Part shown: piece after piece, positions 11,889 to 23,592 of the stretch | Layout of the letters: each line of letters begins with the position of its first letter | Position numbering within the stretch: the first letter of the stretch is position 1 | Origin: Patiria pectinifera | Taxonomy: Eukaryota > Echinodermata > Asteroidea > Valvatida > Asterinidae | DNA: 64,000 bases | Direction of reading: 5' to 3' | NCBI GenBank assembly: GCA_029964075.1 | Contig: CM057147.1 | Span: 13,599,513 to 13,663,512, forward strand | Made by a program: the position numbers and the translations under genes | Notes under the pieces: generated by a model | The model's database searches: none | What the model saw: only the letters and a program-made list of their open reading frames with translations | Told to the model about the DNA's origin: nothing

Positions 11889-12900
11889 CTGCTTTTTGTG
11901 TGAAACACCTTGTCCACAAATGCAAATTTTTATCGGTAACATAGAGCTGCACACTTTTCCATTTCAAACCAATCTCCAAACATGTCAAGTCAGCTGATTC
12001 TTATTTGTTGATTCGACCCTATTTATATCTATTGATGCACCCCTTAGTTTAGGCATGGAGGATATAATTTCTTCATTGTTTAGGGAGGGAGTTTGGGCAG
12101 AAGCTATTTGACCCATATTAAACAAGCATAACAAGTTACATGTACTTTTGTAGTTCTTTAAAATTGAAGTTCTCTTGCAACTTTGCTGAGGAAGGAATCT
12201 GGTAATCACGAACTGTAATGACCGACATGACTGAGACCATGGAGACAGTAACATTGACAGGTTGTTATAAAATATTGATATAATGTCACTATTCTATTCT
12301 GCAACATAGGTATCTATTAAGGTGGTTTTAAATTAAATCTTCTCTACTCACCAGTCACCATCGTTTTCACCCTTCACGTCCTCCGTTATTCTTTCTAGCA
12401 GAGTAGTATAGCACCGTGAAAATGTAGGCAACATTACACACACAGTAAAATCTCCATCATATGTGCTTGCAAGAACCGCAATTAATTCTTGAAAGTTTCA
12501 ATAGGCATGCACTAACCTTCTGTTTGTTCTAACGCCTTGTTTATCTGGTGCTTCTGGGGCGAGCTGCATAAGGAGGGGTATCCTGACTTGATGATTTTAT
12601 TGCTATATATATAGTATGATATGTAATGTGATGTATGGTCATTTTGAAGGATTAATTACAATAAAAATGCAGATGGAACTAACTTTCTTCTTTCACATTC
12701 TCAAACTAAATAATTATTTCTGTATTATGCTTGTATAGTTGTAGTTGTGAAAAGAAAAATTTCCTGCGTACGCTATGTTCTAGCTATGCAAATCATGAGT
12801 AGTAACTCAAGATCGTGAATACATATAGCATGAGTGATAAACAAACAACCTCATTTCGTCGCTAGGAATTTGTTGATGTATAGCTTCTATTTTTTTTTTA
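11889..12900. other. Unassigned stretch
   Basis: No ORF with a recognisable domain. The minus-strand ORF 11985-12254 has no detectable homology to families I know. Confidence 0.35.
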
Positions 12901-12914
12901 ATATTAAATGATAA

Positions 12915-13175
12915 TCCTGTACTTCTCCATAGAAATATACTTCTCTATAGAATGTATGCGTCTCTATAGAATTATACCTCTCTATAGAAATGATCCTTGT
13001 ATAGAAGTACTTCTCTATAGAAATTATACCTTTCTATAGAAATTTGGGGTCTATAGAAAAAATGATTTATAGAAATCTATAGAATTCTATAGGGTAAACA
13101 ATTTCTATAGACTCCCCTCTATATAAATTCTATAGAGAATTGGCGAGCCTGTAGAGTTCTATAGAACTGTATAAT
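12915..13175. repeat. Array of the palindromic word TTCTATAGAA
   Basis: CTATAG/TATAGAA occurs more than a dozen times in about 260 bp, mostly as CTCTATAGAA or TTCTATAGAA at irregular 15-25 bp spacing. The unit is its own reverse complement, so the array reads the same on both strands. Confidence 0.8.
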
Positions 13176-13236
13176 TTTTTTTTTGTAAGGGCATGCATGG
13201 GGTCACGCACTGCACAGGGCACACAAAGTCACACAT

Positions 13237-15596
13237 GGGTCATTCCATGTCAGACCAACGCACTTTTTTACCTCTGTCATGTTTTCCGATTTTGATAAAA
13301 ATTGCTGTGCTTGTAGGTCCTGATGAGCAATGAATGCACACCAATTTTTAGCCCGATCCGACCAACCATGTGGTCAGGGCAGAAACAAAAAAAACCGGAC
13401 ATTTTTAGAGTAAAATACCACCCTTTTGGTAGAAATATGTCAAAACCGTGTAAATTTTTATCGAATATATGCGAATTTGGTATTAAAATAATACGAATTG
13501 CATTTTCAAATCAACTCTTTTGTCAAAATTAAATTTTGTGAAAAGGAGGTAACGTGACCTTTAATATGTTATCGTGACCTTTGACCCAATTTATGTAATA
13601 ATGTATTATTCCAAAAATCAACGAAATGAAAATGACTTGATAGAACATGTCTTCCTCTATCAGAATTTACTACAAATCAATTGGGGTCTTCAAAATTAAC
13701 AACTTTATGACTATTTTTGTACATTTGGTGGGTTACAAATGAGTAAATTTATAGACTTTACATTAGAAATCCACCCACACAACTTCCCATTCTGTTTGTA
13801 AAGGTACTTAAATTAATCTTGGTTTGGGAATTTCTCATGTTTAGTGCTGATGAGGTATAACCAGACTCATAATTTAAATTATCAGTAGTGGTGCACCCAG
13901 GATTTTGCTTTTTTTTTGGGGGGGGGGTGGGCTAATAGCGTTTTGTTGTCAAATTTCTGTAGAAGATTGAAAAAAAAATCAAACAAACAAATTGAAAACC
14001 TTGGATCGGGGTGGGTTCAAGTGGGTTCAAGTCCCTCTCCCCCCCCCCTCCCCCCGTGCCACTGATAATTAGTTATCCCACGAGCGCGCTTGGAATATTA
14101 GAATATGAAACAATGCAATGCTGCTGTGACCCATATGCCACCCGACGCACTACATTATTCCGTGTTCCACGAGTCATTACGAATTTATCTTCAAGCAAGC
14201 TTGATGTCGAATGCGTACATTGCACGTGGCGAGAGATGTAGGTGCATAGTGTATCGGACCGTTCAGCAGCAAATACAGTAGATTCCCGTTACAGCGCGCC
14301 CTGATATAACGTTCCTGCCGATATAACGCTCATTTTTCATTTCCCCGACTGCGCTCCCATTCATTGTGTACATTTTCCTGCGGTTACAGCGCTCCCGTTT
14401 ACAACGCTTTTCGGGATATAGCGCTCACTATTTTAGGACCCAGGAACAATGTAAAACATGTAAAATGATTCCTGTTATAACGCTATTCACCTTGGAGTGT
14501 CAGATTCTTCGCAGATTTGACGAAAACCGCAAGGAGCGGCGCGGTCTGCCCACTGACGTCACGTGGTCGCACACACTAGATGTACATGTACAATGCAGTC
14601 CATCATCACACACACAGTGGGTGTACGTACGGTACATGTACATACTGTACTGTACGTGCCGATATCTGGGGTGCAATATACGGGTAGCTGTGCAGTATTA
14701 TATCAAATCATACTGTTGTTGCTATAGATGGACTAATCAGGGTCTAGGATTCAAGGTTGCTTGAAGATAATACTCAATATCGCAATCAAAGTTACCCCCC
14801 CCCCCCTCCAATGTTGTCAATTTGTTTGTTTGATTTTGGAGTATTTTTTTTTTGTTCAATTTTCTACAGAAATTTGAAAACAAACAAATTATGAGTCCCC
14901 CCCCCCCCCCCCCCCCCCACACACAAAAAGCAGAATCATGGGTGCGCCACTGCTGATAATTTATATTATGAGTTTGCTTATACCTCACCAGCCCTAAACA
15001 TGAGAAATTCCCAAACCAAGATTAATTTAAGTAGCTTTAGAAACAGAATAGTAAGTTGTGTGGGTGGATTTTTAATTTAAAGTCTATAAATTGACTAATT
15101 TGTAACCTACCAACTGTACAAAAATAGTCATAAAGTTGTAAATTTTATAGACCCCAATTGATTTTTAGTAGATTCTGATAGAGGAAGACATGCTCTATCA
15201 AGTCATTTTCATTTCGTTGATTTTTGGAATGATACATTAGTACATAAATTGGGTCAAAGGTCACGATAACATATTAAAGGTCACGTTACCTACTTTTCAC
15301 AAAATTTAATTTTGACGAAAGAGTTGATTTGAGCATGCAATTCTTATTATTTTGATACCAAATTCGCATATATTCGATGAAAATTTAGATGGTTTTGACA
15401 TATTTCTACCAAAAGGGTGGTATTTTACTCTAAAAATGTCGGTTTTTGTGGTTTCTGCCCTGACCATATGGTAGGTCGGATCGGGCTAAAAATTGGTGTG
15501 CATTCATTGCTCATCAGGACCTACAAGCACAACAATTTTTATCAAAATCGGAAGACACGAGGTTAAAAAGTGCGTTGGTCTGACATGAAATGACCC
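13237..15596. mobile_element. Long-inverted-repeat transposon, copy 1
   Basis: The ends are GGGTCATTCCATGTCAGACC and its complement (one mismatch: GAAATGACCC). The inverted arms extend about 700-850 bp each (13237 to about 14090, and about 14890 to 15596). Flanks carry ACAT on both sides (13233-13236 and 15597-15600), a 4-bp target duplication. A second copy at 59184-62042 has CAGT duplicated, supporting these boundaries. The interior runs in the opposite orientation to copy 2. No transposase ORF, so non-autonomous. Confidence 0.85.
14276..14560 (+). mobile_element. Pogo/Tigger-like fragment inside the long-inverted-repeat element
   Basis: Starting at TACAGTAGATTCCCGTTACA, the sequence repeats words such as TTACAGCGC, GATATAACG and TTATAACGC, as in pogo/Tigger termini (CAGT...TCCCGTTATAACGC type). 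Copy 2 lacks this block at the corresponding point next to TTTGCTGCTGAACGG, so it is an insertion. The other end was not located. Confidence 0.45.
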
Positions 15597-15859
15597 ACAT
15601 GTGGTTGTGGAGAACAGGATACAGTGTAGTACCCTACAATGAACATGTACATTGTACATGTAAGTATGCATGGGCTTTATGTACATGTACTGTTCATAAT
15701 TTGGGCAATATTTGTACATGTATGTTTTCATGTCGGTGTGTTCTTATTTGTGATAATTTAGTTATAATTTATGTACATTGTATATTTGATGGTAATCTCT
15801 TTTCCTTTGGTAATTTATGTTGTGTAGCATAACTATCATAATTATTTTTTTTTAAGTTG

Positions 15860-16240
15860 CACATATATGCAAGGCGAAGTAAAAAGACAAAAACATGTTT
15901 CTCGTTCCTGCCCGCTTCCTTTTTGGAGGCCCCCTGGATTTTTTATTATTTTTTAATTTTCAAAAATGCAGTAAAAAACACCGAAAGGTCCACGGTTAAA
16001 GCACATGCAAACTGTTCATTGTAGACCAATACAACTCTAATATAAAAGACTGTAAATATGTTCAGTTCTCTTGACCAACTTGTCTTTCATTTTAAAAGTG
16101 TCTTTGAACAGTGGAAACATCAACCGTTGCAGGAAATTTTAAATCTTCTCCAAAAAAAAAAAGCCCCTCCTTGCTTCCTCCTTTTTTTCCAAAAACCCGG
16201 ACGAGAAACATGTGGCTTTTTTAATGTCTCAAACTAAACA
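15860..16240 (-). repeat. Dispersed repeat, inverted partner of 3480-4060
   Basis: The reverse complement matches 3480-4060, including the oligo-A rich CCGGG block near 16195, the AAAGTGTCTTTGAACAGTGG segment near 16095 and the AACATGTTTCTCGT segment near 15893. No coding content. Confidence 0.65.
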
Positions 16241-16830
16241 TCTTAAGGGTTCCAAAACTGTTTTCAGTTGGCAACTAGGCCTCACCAGATTTTTTTGACA
16301 TAAAGACCCTACTACATTCAGTGAGGATGCCTTCATACAGGGTGGTCACAAAAACCCGCAACCTCATACTTCGACTCTTCAGAGACCTACACTGTTGATA
16401 TATATATGGATAGGAAATTTTGTTAGAAGGAAAAGGACACAAAGAACTCCCAATTCGGTCCAGTAGTTTTGATTCCATCGCCATTTTTGTGAACCAATGG
16501 GTTAATCACAACGTGCAGTAAGTGTTTTCGCGATCATTCCTCCACGCCTTCTTTAAAATATTCATTTCCTTTCCAGTTTGTTCATATTAATATGAAATGT
16601 GATACTGCATGTTGTCTCGATAAGATCTTAACAGTTTAATTAAAATAATATCGAATTTTTGTAACTTGTGCCATGCTCGCGCTGCGACGAATTGATTCTG
16701 TTTTTACCCCAGACTCAGCATACAAAAACAAATGCAAATGTAGCGCACAGGCAGGCACACATACTATTCCTCATTTGCATATGTGTTCAAAAAGCTTGCA
16801 CTTGCAAATGTTCCAATACCAGGGTGTGAG
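16241..16830. other. Unassigned stretch with a possible mariner-type end
   Basis: TACAGGGTGGTCACAAAAAC at 16335 resembles a mariner/Tc1-type terminus, but no partner end was found. The minus-strand ORF 16275-16484 has no recognisable domain. Confidence 0.3.
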
Positions 16831-16839
16831 AGCAGGTAG

Positions 16840-17430
16840 TATTTGGCAGGTACTGTTCGACACCCTGGGGTCGAGGTTGTGAAGAGAGGTTCCCACGGAG
16901 TGCTGGTGTACGAACAGGTATCACATGACTTAATGTAATGATAATCATATTGCCCATAGGGTTGCAGACCAGTAAATAAACTTCCATAGACCCCAATGGT
17001 AAATGCTCCCACTTCAGAAATTCGGGAAAACACTCACAACTGTCCAAGGTGTTCGAGACATACATCAAATTAAAGCTAATTTCATCATCTTTCCCTTTTC
17101 TTTTCAATTTTTGGGGGGTCAACTGATGACTTTTAGGAGAAATTTCCATCCGAAGATGATCACCCCTGAAAATAGTCCTGAAGCCCATCGTCATTTTGAA
17201 AAACGATGCCTACACCCCATTGCAAGATAGAGCGCTTTAAGGGCCCCAATTTCATCTGTGGCAAATATCTAAAAAGTGTGATCGGTCCGTATGATTCGCG
17301 GTCCGTCAAACTTGTCCAAGATGTTACCAGGACGATAGCGCTGCCACCGGGTGGAAAATGTATAGGCCCTAAACCCCCGGAGTTCCGCCTCACCGGTTTA
17401 GTATTTCTTAATCTGCGTCTAAAGTTCGTA
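16840..17430 (-). repeat. Dispersed repeat (family also at 43600 and 44690)
   Basis: The reverse complement shares an ordered set of words with 43600-44200 and 44690-45080: TTTGCAATGGAGC, CGATGGG, GGGGTGATCATCTT, GGATG AAATTT TCTCC, ATTGAA and GTGTTCTC AAACACC. It is non-coding, and the ORFs on either strand are incidental. Confidence 0.6.
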
Positions 17431-18625
17431 GTCAAAATATATGACCCAGTGAAGAAGTTAAGTGAAGTAACAAACAGTCTTACTAGTTCCTAAGGAATGA
17501 CTCGAGAAAGATACACCTCAGACAAATCTTCAGCACAACTCGAAAACTAGCAATTTAATTCAAAACTGAACAACAGCCAAAAGAACAATGCCAAAAATGA
17601 GCTTAAACTTAAATTAATTCAAAGCTCAGAAAATACAGTAAATGGCAGTGCACTTTGCACTGGTGAGGAACGAGTCTAGGGGCCTAATCTCTTGAATTTA
17701 TTTACCCGAAGGGGGGGGGGGATACCTTTAAAGGATAGTGCTCTCTGCACTGGGAGGCAAAACAATTAGTCTCTAAGTTATTCCCTAACCTTTACTATAA
17801 ACTTAACAACGGGCAAATCCTATGCCCTTATAAAACACTATGACTATAGGTAATAACGTCTGCCTGTTCATAAACAAATATCACTACGTTATGCAATTCT
17901 GTCTGCCGGTATTTCTCAAATATAAACACGACTAGGCAATTCCGTCTGCCAGTCCAAATGTATCGCTAAGTCAAGGCCTCTGACGGGTCTGCCAGTAGTT
18001 TCTTGAATATGCTTAGCTCCTGAGATAACTAAGATGACCTTATATTAGTTTATCCAGCTCCTCCATTCCAATAATAAGTGACTTACAAAGTGTCCTCCAA
18101 ATTCGGCTCCTCACTTGGCTCCTCTGCTCCTCAACTCCTTAACTGGCTCCTCTGCTCCTCGGCTCCTCACTGGCTCCTCAGTTTCTTAATTCCAACCCTC
18201 CCTAATTTAAATTAAGATTTAATTAAACCTTCTTAATTCCAAACCTCCCTAACTTAATTTATAATAAATATTTCTCCCCAGTGAATCTGCACGCTATTGT
18301 AAACATTAAACAGGCTCTGTACGTGCCTATTAGCGCCTTCGCCAGCTCCTCTGCTCCTCAGCTCCTCAGAACGTCAACTTCTCAGAGATCAGCAGTACAA
18401 CTTGTTAAGAATTCGTAAATTGTTTAAGGTTTAAGCAAATTAACTTCATGTAAATTAGGCCAATGGCCCGCGATCGTCCTGCATAGTCCCCTTTTGTTGC
18501 AACGAACTTTTGGTCCCGCATTGGGACTCCGCGCTGGAGTCCAACCCACATTCCTTACCAGTGGAATGGACATTGGAATTCCCTGCCGGACTTAAAAGCT
18601 CTGGAATTTCGCCGTTCTTCGGATT
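17431..18625. other. Unassigned stretch with GCTCCTCTGCTCCTC clusters
   Basis: Pyrimidine-rich clusters of GGCTCCTC words occur at 18095-18180 and 18345-18370. CTGCC-containing phrases (GTCTGCC) recur near 17850, 17910, 17945 and 17990. No ORF of interest. Confidence 0.35.
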
Positions 18626-19262
18626 CAGGGTGCTTATTCACAAAGCACCCGTAAATGTTTGCGTTGCGGGGACCCGTAAGTGGATGTTAAGGGCACGTAA
18701 GACTTGCGTTAAGTGGCATTCACGAAGCACCCTTAGAGTTTCCTTAGTGGACCCGCATGTTGCGGGCACCCGCAACTAATTGGTTGAACATAAAAAAAAA
18801 ACAAATGCCAAGAAATTTTATCCCATTTCAGAGTTCTTGCTCGTAGAGTCGATTAAAGATTAAATTGTGTTTGTTTTCTTAGCAAACAATCAACACCAAT
18901 CAAGCATGTCTTTAAGAGCATGTTCTTCCACTCATTTAAAAAAAAAATGAATCACTAAAATTTACCAATGCTTTCAGAAGTTATGCATGTGTTACAAACG
19001 TAGCCCATTTTTATAGCTGTCCTTGAATGTCATTGGAAGCTATTGAGTTTAGTGAGAATCGTATTACAGACAAACTTTAAAATGCCAACAAGACTTTAAA
19101 GGAAACATGCAGTGGAAATTCAGCTCATCTTGTTCTCTTGCACATTATTATGTGTCGCAACAATACATACAAGATTGTAATACTTGTTTTCGTTGAAAGT
19201 GACAGGAAAGGGGTAGTTTTTCAATTGTTAGCAAATCCTTTCATCAATACAATCGCATGTAA

Positions 19263-19637
19263 GGCCAAAAAAAAGTCTCCGGTTTCTGGTATGGAGCTTG
19301 CCCAAAAAGTGGTGCGGCGACGCGGCTTTGTTTTTTTTACCCGACTTTTTGGCTTCAAATGTCGGCTGATGACAGCAAATGGTGCCCGACTAAACTTAGT
19401 ACAAATAGGCCTATATGGGATTGGGAGTCCAGAGAGGCCACATAAAGCTTATTTTCGACCATAACTCATCTAAAAACACGTTAAAAATGTGCAGCAGCAG
19501 GATTCCAGTCAAACCAGTGAGTTTGGCGGTTTTGAGACATCATCTTTCATTGAAAATAAAACTTTTTCATTTTGCCGACGCGCATGGCTACAGCGACGCG
19601 CGCGCATACCAGAAACCGGAGACTTTTTTTTGTGGCC
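19263..19637. mobile_element. Harbinger-like MITE, copy B
   Basis: Ends are GGCCAAAAAAAAGTCTCCGG and its complement with a few changes. It is the same family as the element at 26410-26787 in opposite orientation, with shared interior including GCATGGCTACAGCGACGCGC and CCCGACTAAACTTAGTA. The flanks are TAA on the left and TTA on the right, so the duplication is imperfect here. The 26.4-kb copy has TTA on both sides. Confidence 0.75.
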
Positions 19638-21635
19638 TTACCAATTGCAAATGAGATCAAAGAAAGTCGTCGCCTGAAATCCCCCTCGCAGTTTAGGTTT
19701 AACAATAATGCGAATGACTCATGTCCTTTTGGTTTGACAGCACTTGATTCACGATCCGGGTGGTGCAGCTAAAAATAAATGTTGTATCGGCTATTAAAGC
19801 TTCTGAAACTCCAGACAAACAATTTTGTGAAATGGTTAACAGTTATGGTTACGAGAAAAAAGGACGGCGTGCAGGGTTGAACTTGTGTAGGCTTAGGCCT
19901 ATTCACACTACCTTAGGCCAAACAAAAAAAATGGTGTGTTTACGGTAACCCGACCGACCTGGAATTTTTTCGGCCAAATTGCCGACCTCAAACTTTTTAT
20001 TGCCATTTTGAAGGTTGATAATTGACAAATTTCAAACATTTCAAGTACTTTTAATTATTTGCCATCAACAAAGACCATTTTCCACACTTGAATCTGACCA
20101 TGATTTGACACAAACATACCTGTGTTAAACGTGCGAAAATCGCGACGATCTCAAAACTTGAATTCTTAAACTGCGAAGTACGATTATTTTTGCACAAACG
20201 CATCGGGGTATGCCTGGCTGCCCGACGGACAGCATGGTTCTCCCCACGTACAAACGTGCGTATCGGCCTGATACGCTGGAATTGCGGCCGGCCCGATACG
20301 CCGACACAAAAAAAGATCACATTTTTTTTGCCCCTGATACACACAATATAATTATCATACACGCCATTAAAATACACAATTTGATCGTTACATAGGCCAT
20401 TATTTCATCTTGACATGCAAAATCTTGACCAAAATCCTGTTTTTCCGATGGATGTGTGATCAAAATGCACACGATGACGTGTTCTGTCGACCACCAGCTG
20501 CACCAAGCTAACATACAACATGGTACACTGGTTCCCTTCGCCAGCTAACGGAATCAATGCTATGATGAAGGACCGGAACCAGTGACTACTGCCTCTCTCA
20601 CCGGTCCATACTACTTCGTATCATACAGCATGATGATGTAGTGGGCCGAAGTTGGATCGTAAAAATATTACCAAACAAACATCGCTGGAGAAAGAGAATT
20701 TCTGCGAATTAATTCACAGAACGTGATCTTTATTTTCTGTGTATGTGTTTTCCATTAAAATGACGAGATTGCAAAGCTCGAACTTGTGGCGAAACATCGT
20801 AGCGTGTTTCTGCAGTAGTGCAAGATTTTCGGCCACGGGGCCGTGAGCACGGCGCGATGTTCGGCCAGCCAGGCGGAATGTTGGCGGTGCCAGCGGCCGT
20901 GATGTATGTTAAGCATAAAGTGGAACCACCGACCTCAAATATATTTTTAATTAGGTGAGGCAAGTTTTAATCACTTTTAATAGCCAGTCTTGATAATTTT
21001 CGTGGCGCAAATGAAAATAATCCAGGCACAAAATAAACATGATTCCTTGCTCTATGATGAGTACGAATGATGCTCCATTAATAAGCGCCCCCAAAAAATT
21101 GGCGAAATAATTTTTCGACCTACTGACGCTTTATTGAAAGGCATGTAATCGGAAGCAAAAGTTGTTTTTTTCTCCACCTTAATTTCTTAATTTGAAATTT
21201 ACATGTAAATGTAAATGTTTTCTGTTGTTTTAAAATATAAAATAATAATTATGTTACAGTTGTGTCAGTCAAACTTGATACTATTGCCGAAATCAATGTA
21301 AATAAAATTGTCTCTTTAATTAGGCCTATATCTCGGGACAAGGCTTTCCATTGAATTTGTCTTTTCGTGATTTTCATTGTAATTGCAGGGAGTCAAAAAG
21401 GGAAGTCAGTTGCATTTTCTCCTTTTTTTGGGGGGGGGGGTGAAGTTTATAGTTAACATGTAAATTCAGTATTTAGTGTTTGGTCATCCGTGGGCCATGG
21501 GGTACATCCGTGTCGAAGATTGGTGGTGGATATGACCCCAAATCCTCCACTTGTGGAAATTCGGGGGCGAAAGGGGGGAGGCTACCGAGGCTGGACACAC
21601 CAGATGACGTTAGGGGCTCTGTTCATGGTATATAT

Positions 21636-22187
21636 AGATTTTCCCAGCCAATTTCCTGAAATGTTCATTCACTTCCGAAAATCGGTCATTCATTTTCGTC
21701 TGAATTTGAGAATCGCTCTGAACACATGCATTTTCGCTATCGGAGCATTCGATTTCATTTCCATTCAATCAATTAAGTGATTGAGCAGCACATTTCGTTT
21801 ATGCTCATTCAGATTCGTTTACAAGATTTCCTTTTTCGCTTTTAGAGGGCGATTTCAAAAATTAGTCATTTTATTTCACTTTTAGTTTAATGTTATGTGA
21901 TGCAATCTGCTAAGTTTGAATGAGAAAAACGCACTTTATATTGCACATTCACGAAATTGTATTCCAGAACTCTGCGCGAAAAGGTATGCTCGCGTAAATG
22001 AATGCGCAGGTAACGTAATCTGGTAATTGGCCGTCTGTTTCTCAAAACCGAATGCACGGACAATGAAAACGATTGAACTTTCGTTGAATTGAAATGGGAT
22101 TAAAGACGTGCATTCAAATTCAGACGAAAATGAATGACCGATTTTCAGAAGTGAATGAACATTTTAGGAAATTGGCTGGGAAAACCT
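21636..22187. mobile_element. MITE with about 70-bp inverted ends
   Basis: Both ends carry TTTTCCCAGCCAATTTCCT (right arm as complement) and continue through TGAATGA and the CGGTCATTCATTTTCGTC block, about 70 bp with few mismatches. The interior repeats related ATTCATTTTCG words. A target duplication could not be assigned because the ends are flanked by TAT/ATA. No ORF. Confidence 0.7.
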
Positions 22188-23592
22188 ATTACGGGCGCTA
22201 TTTTGCTTTTGTTGCACAAGGAACTCCTTGTCAAAAGTGCATATGAACAGTACAAACATAACTCCTTCAAAGTTACCCACAAAAAAAGCATCGAAAAAAC
22301 TAGTGGCGACTGCTAGTGTCCAAACAAGCTGTTTAATATGATAAGCAAGTAAAAAGTGGAACTTACTGCAAGAAAATAAAGAAAAGTTTGATATATATTT
22401 GTACACAAAGCTGTAGAGACACTTTTGTTCTGCTTTGAATGACATCACGCTTTGGCTCATGAACTTGGAACTGTTCAATAGCATAACAATTGAAATGTTG
22501 AAATTTCTCGCTTTTACTACTACAAAATAAGGTTGAAAGTCATAGTAACATGGCAAGAAAGCTGTTGTAAATCTATTTAAGTCATACAAATCATTTTGCA
22601 GGTTCCCTTTAATAACTGAACTCAAGACAGAAACCACTGTCAGAATGTGTGCTTTCAGTATATAAGAAACAAGGTAGCTCTATTTTTTTTTTAAATATTG
22701 ATGGGATTTTTGTATCCTTTCCCATGCTCTTCATTCAGTGGAGGTGGGAAAGTCCACGTTTCATTGTACTCAATGGTTGTTCAGTTTGCATCACGTGATG
22801 AGTGGTAAATAAGTTTGTGATCGTTTTATTGAAATAGACATAACTTAGGATTAGACTGTGCAATTTAAGTGAAATGTTCACACTTAAAATCCCATAAGAT
22901 GAACTTCGTCCCATAAAAAAGGGCGGCAGTCGCTTCCCAAAAGTGGAGGACATACCTATTACGGCATGGAGCGGGCCCGAACATTTTTGGATTCTAGATG
23001 CTTGCTCTGTGGTGCGATCTGAGGCCATTTCTGAGCACTCAAACCACTTTTGTGAGCAAAAGATAATCTTTTAAACATCATTTTTTTGAGTTTGGAGTCA
23101 TTGAATCAGCTAATATAGAATCATTATGTAGGCTACAATTTTTATTCGGGGATAGAAAAGTGTGGGGGGGGGGCAACGATATGATATCCGCCACTTAAAA
23201 AAAAGTGGAGGGAGGACTTGTCCCCCACCGATTGACGCCCATGAAAATGGAACGCGCCAAATATTTTGAACACATTTTTCAAATTCGGTCACTTTCTTTT
23301 TAACTCATCCTATAGTTGGTTCAACCGGTCACGGAAGATGAACCGGCACGTCGATTCAGTTCGTAGATCCAAAATACATGCCAAGAGTGCCGCCATTGTG
23401 ACAATCGAGATGATCCACGCAAGTTGTGGTGTGCTTGCGGGACGTCTGGAGGTCCCGCAAATTTAAGGGTGGTTTACGGGCACACGCAGATTTAAGGGGG
23501 CTTCGTGAATAACGCGCAAGTGCTTAAGTGAGGGTTGCGGGGAAGTTGCGCGCCCGCAAGCATTTACGGGTGCTTTGTGAATAAGGACCCTG

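Larger units (their letters stand above)
18626..23592. mobile_element. Possible large inverted-repeat element (about 5 kb)
   Basis: Left end CAGGGTGCTTATTCACAAAG and right end CTTTGTGAATAAGGACCCTG are complementary. Homologous, partly rearranged subterminal blocks rich in CCCGCAA / CCGTAAATG / TTCACGAAGC follow for about 150 bp on each side. No matching flank duplication was seen, so the two ends may belong to separate insertions. The interior holds two MITEs (19263-19637 and 21636-22187) and no recognisable transposase. Confidence 0.45.
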
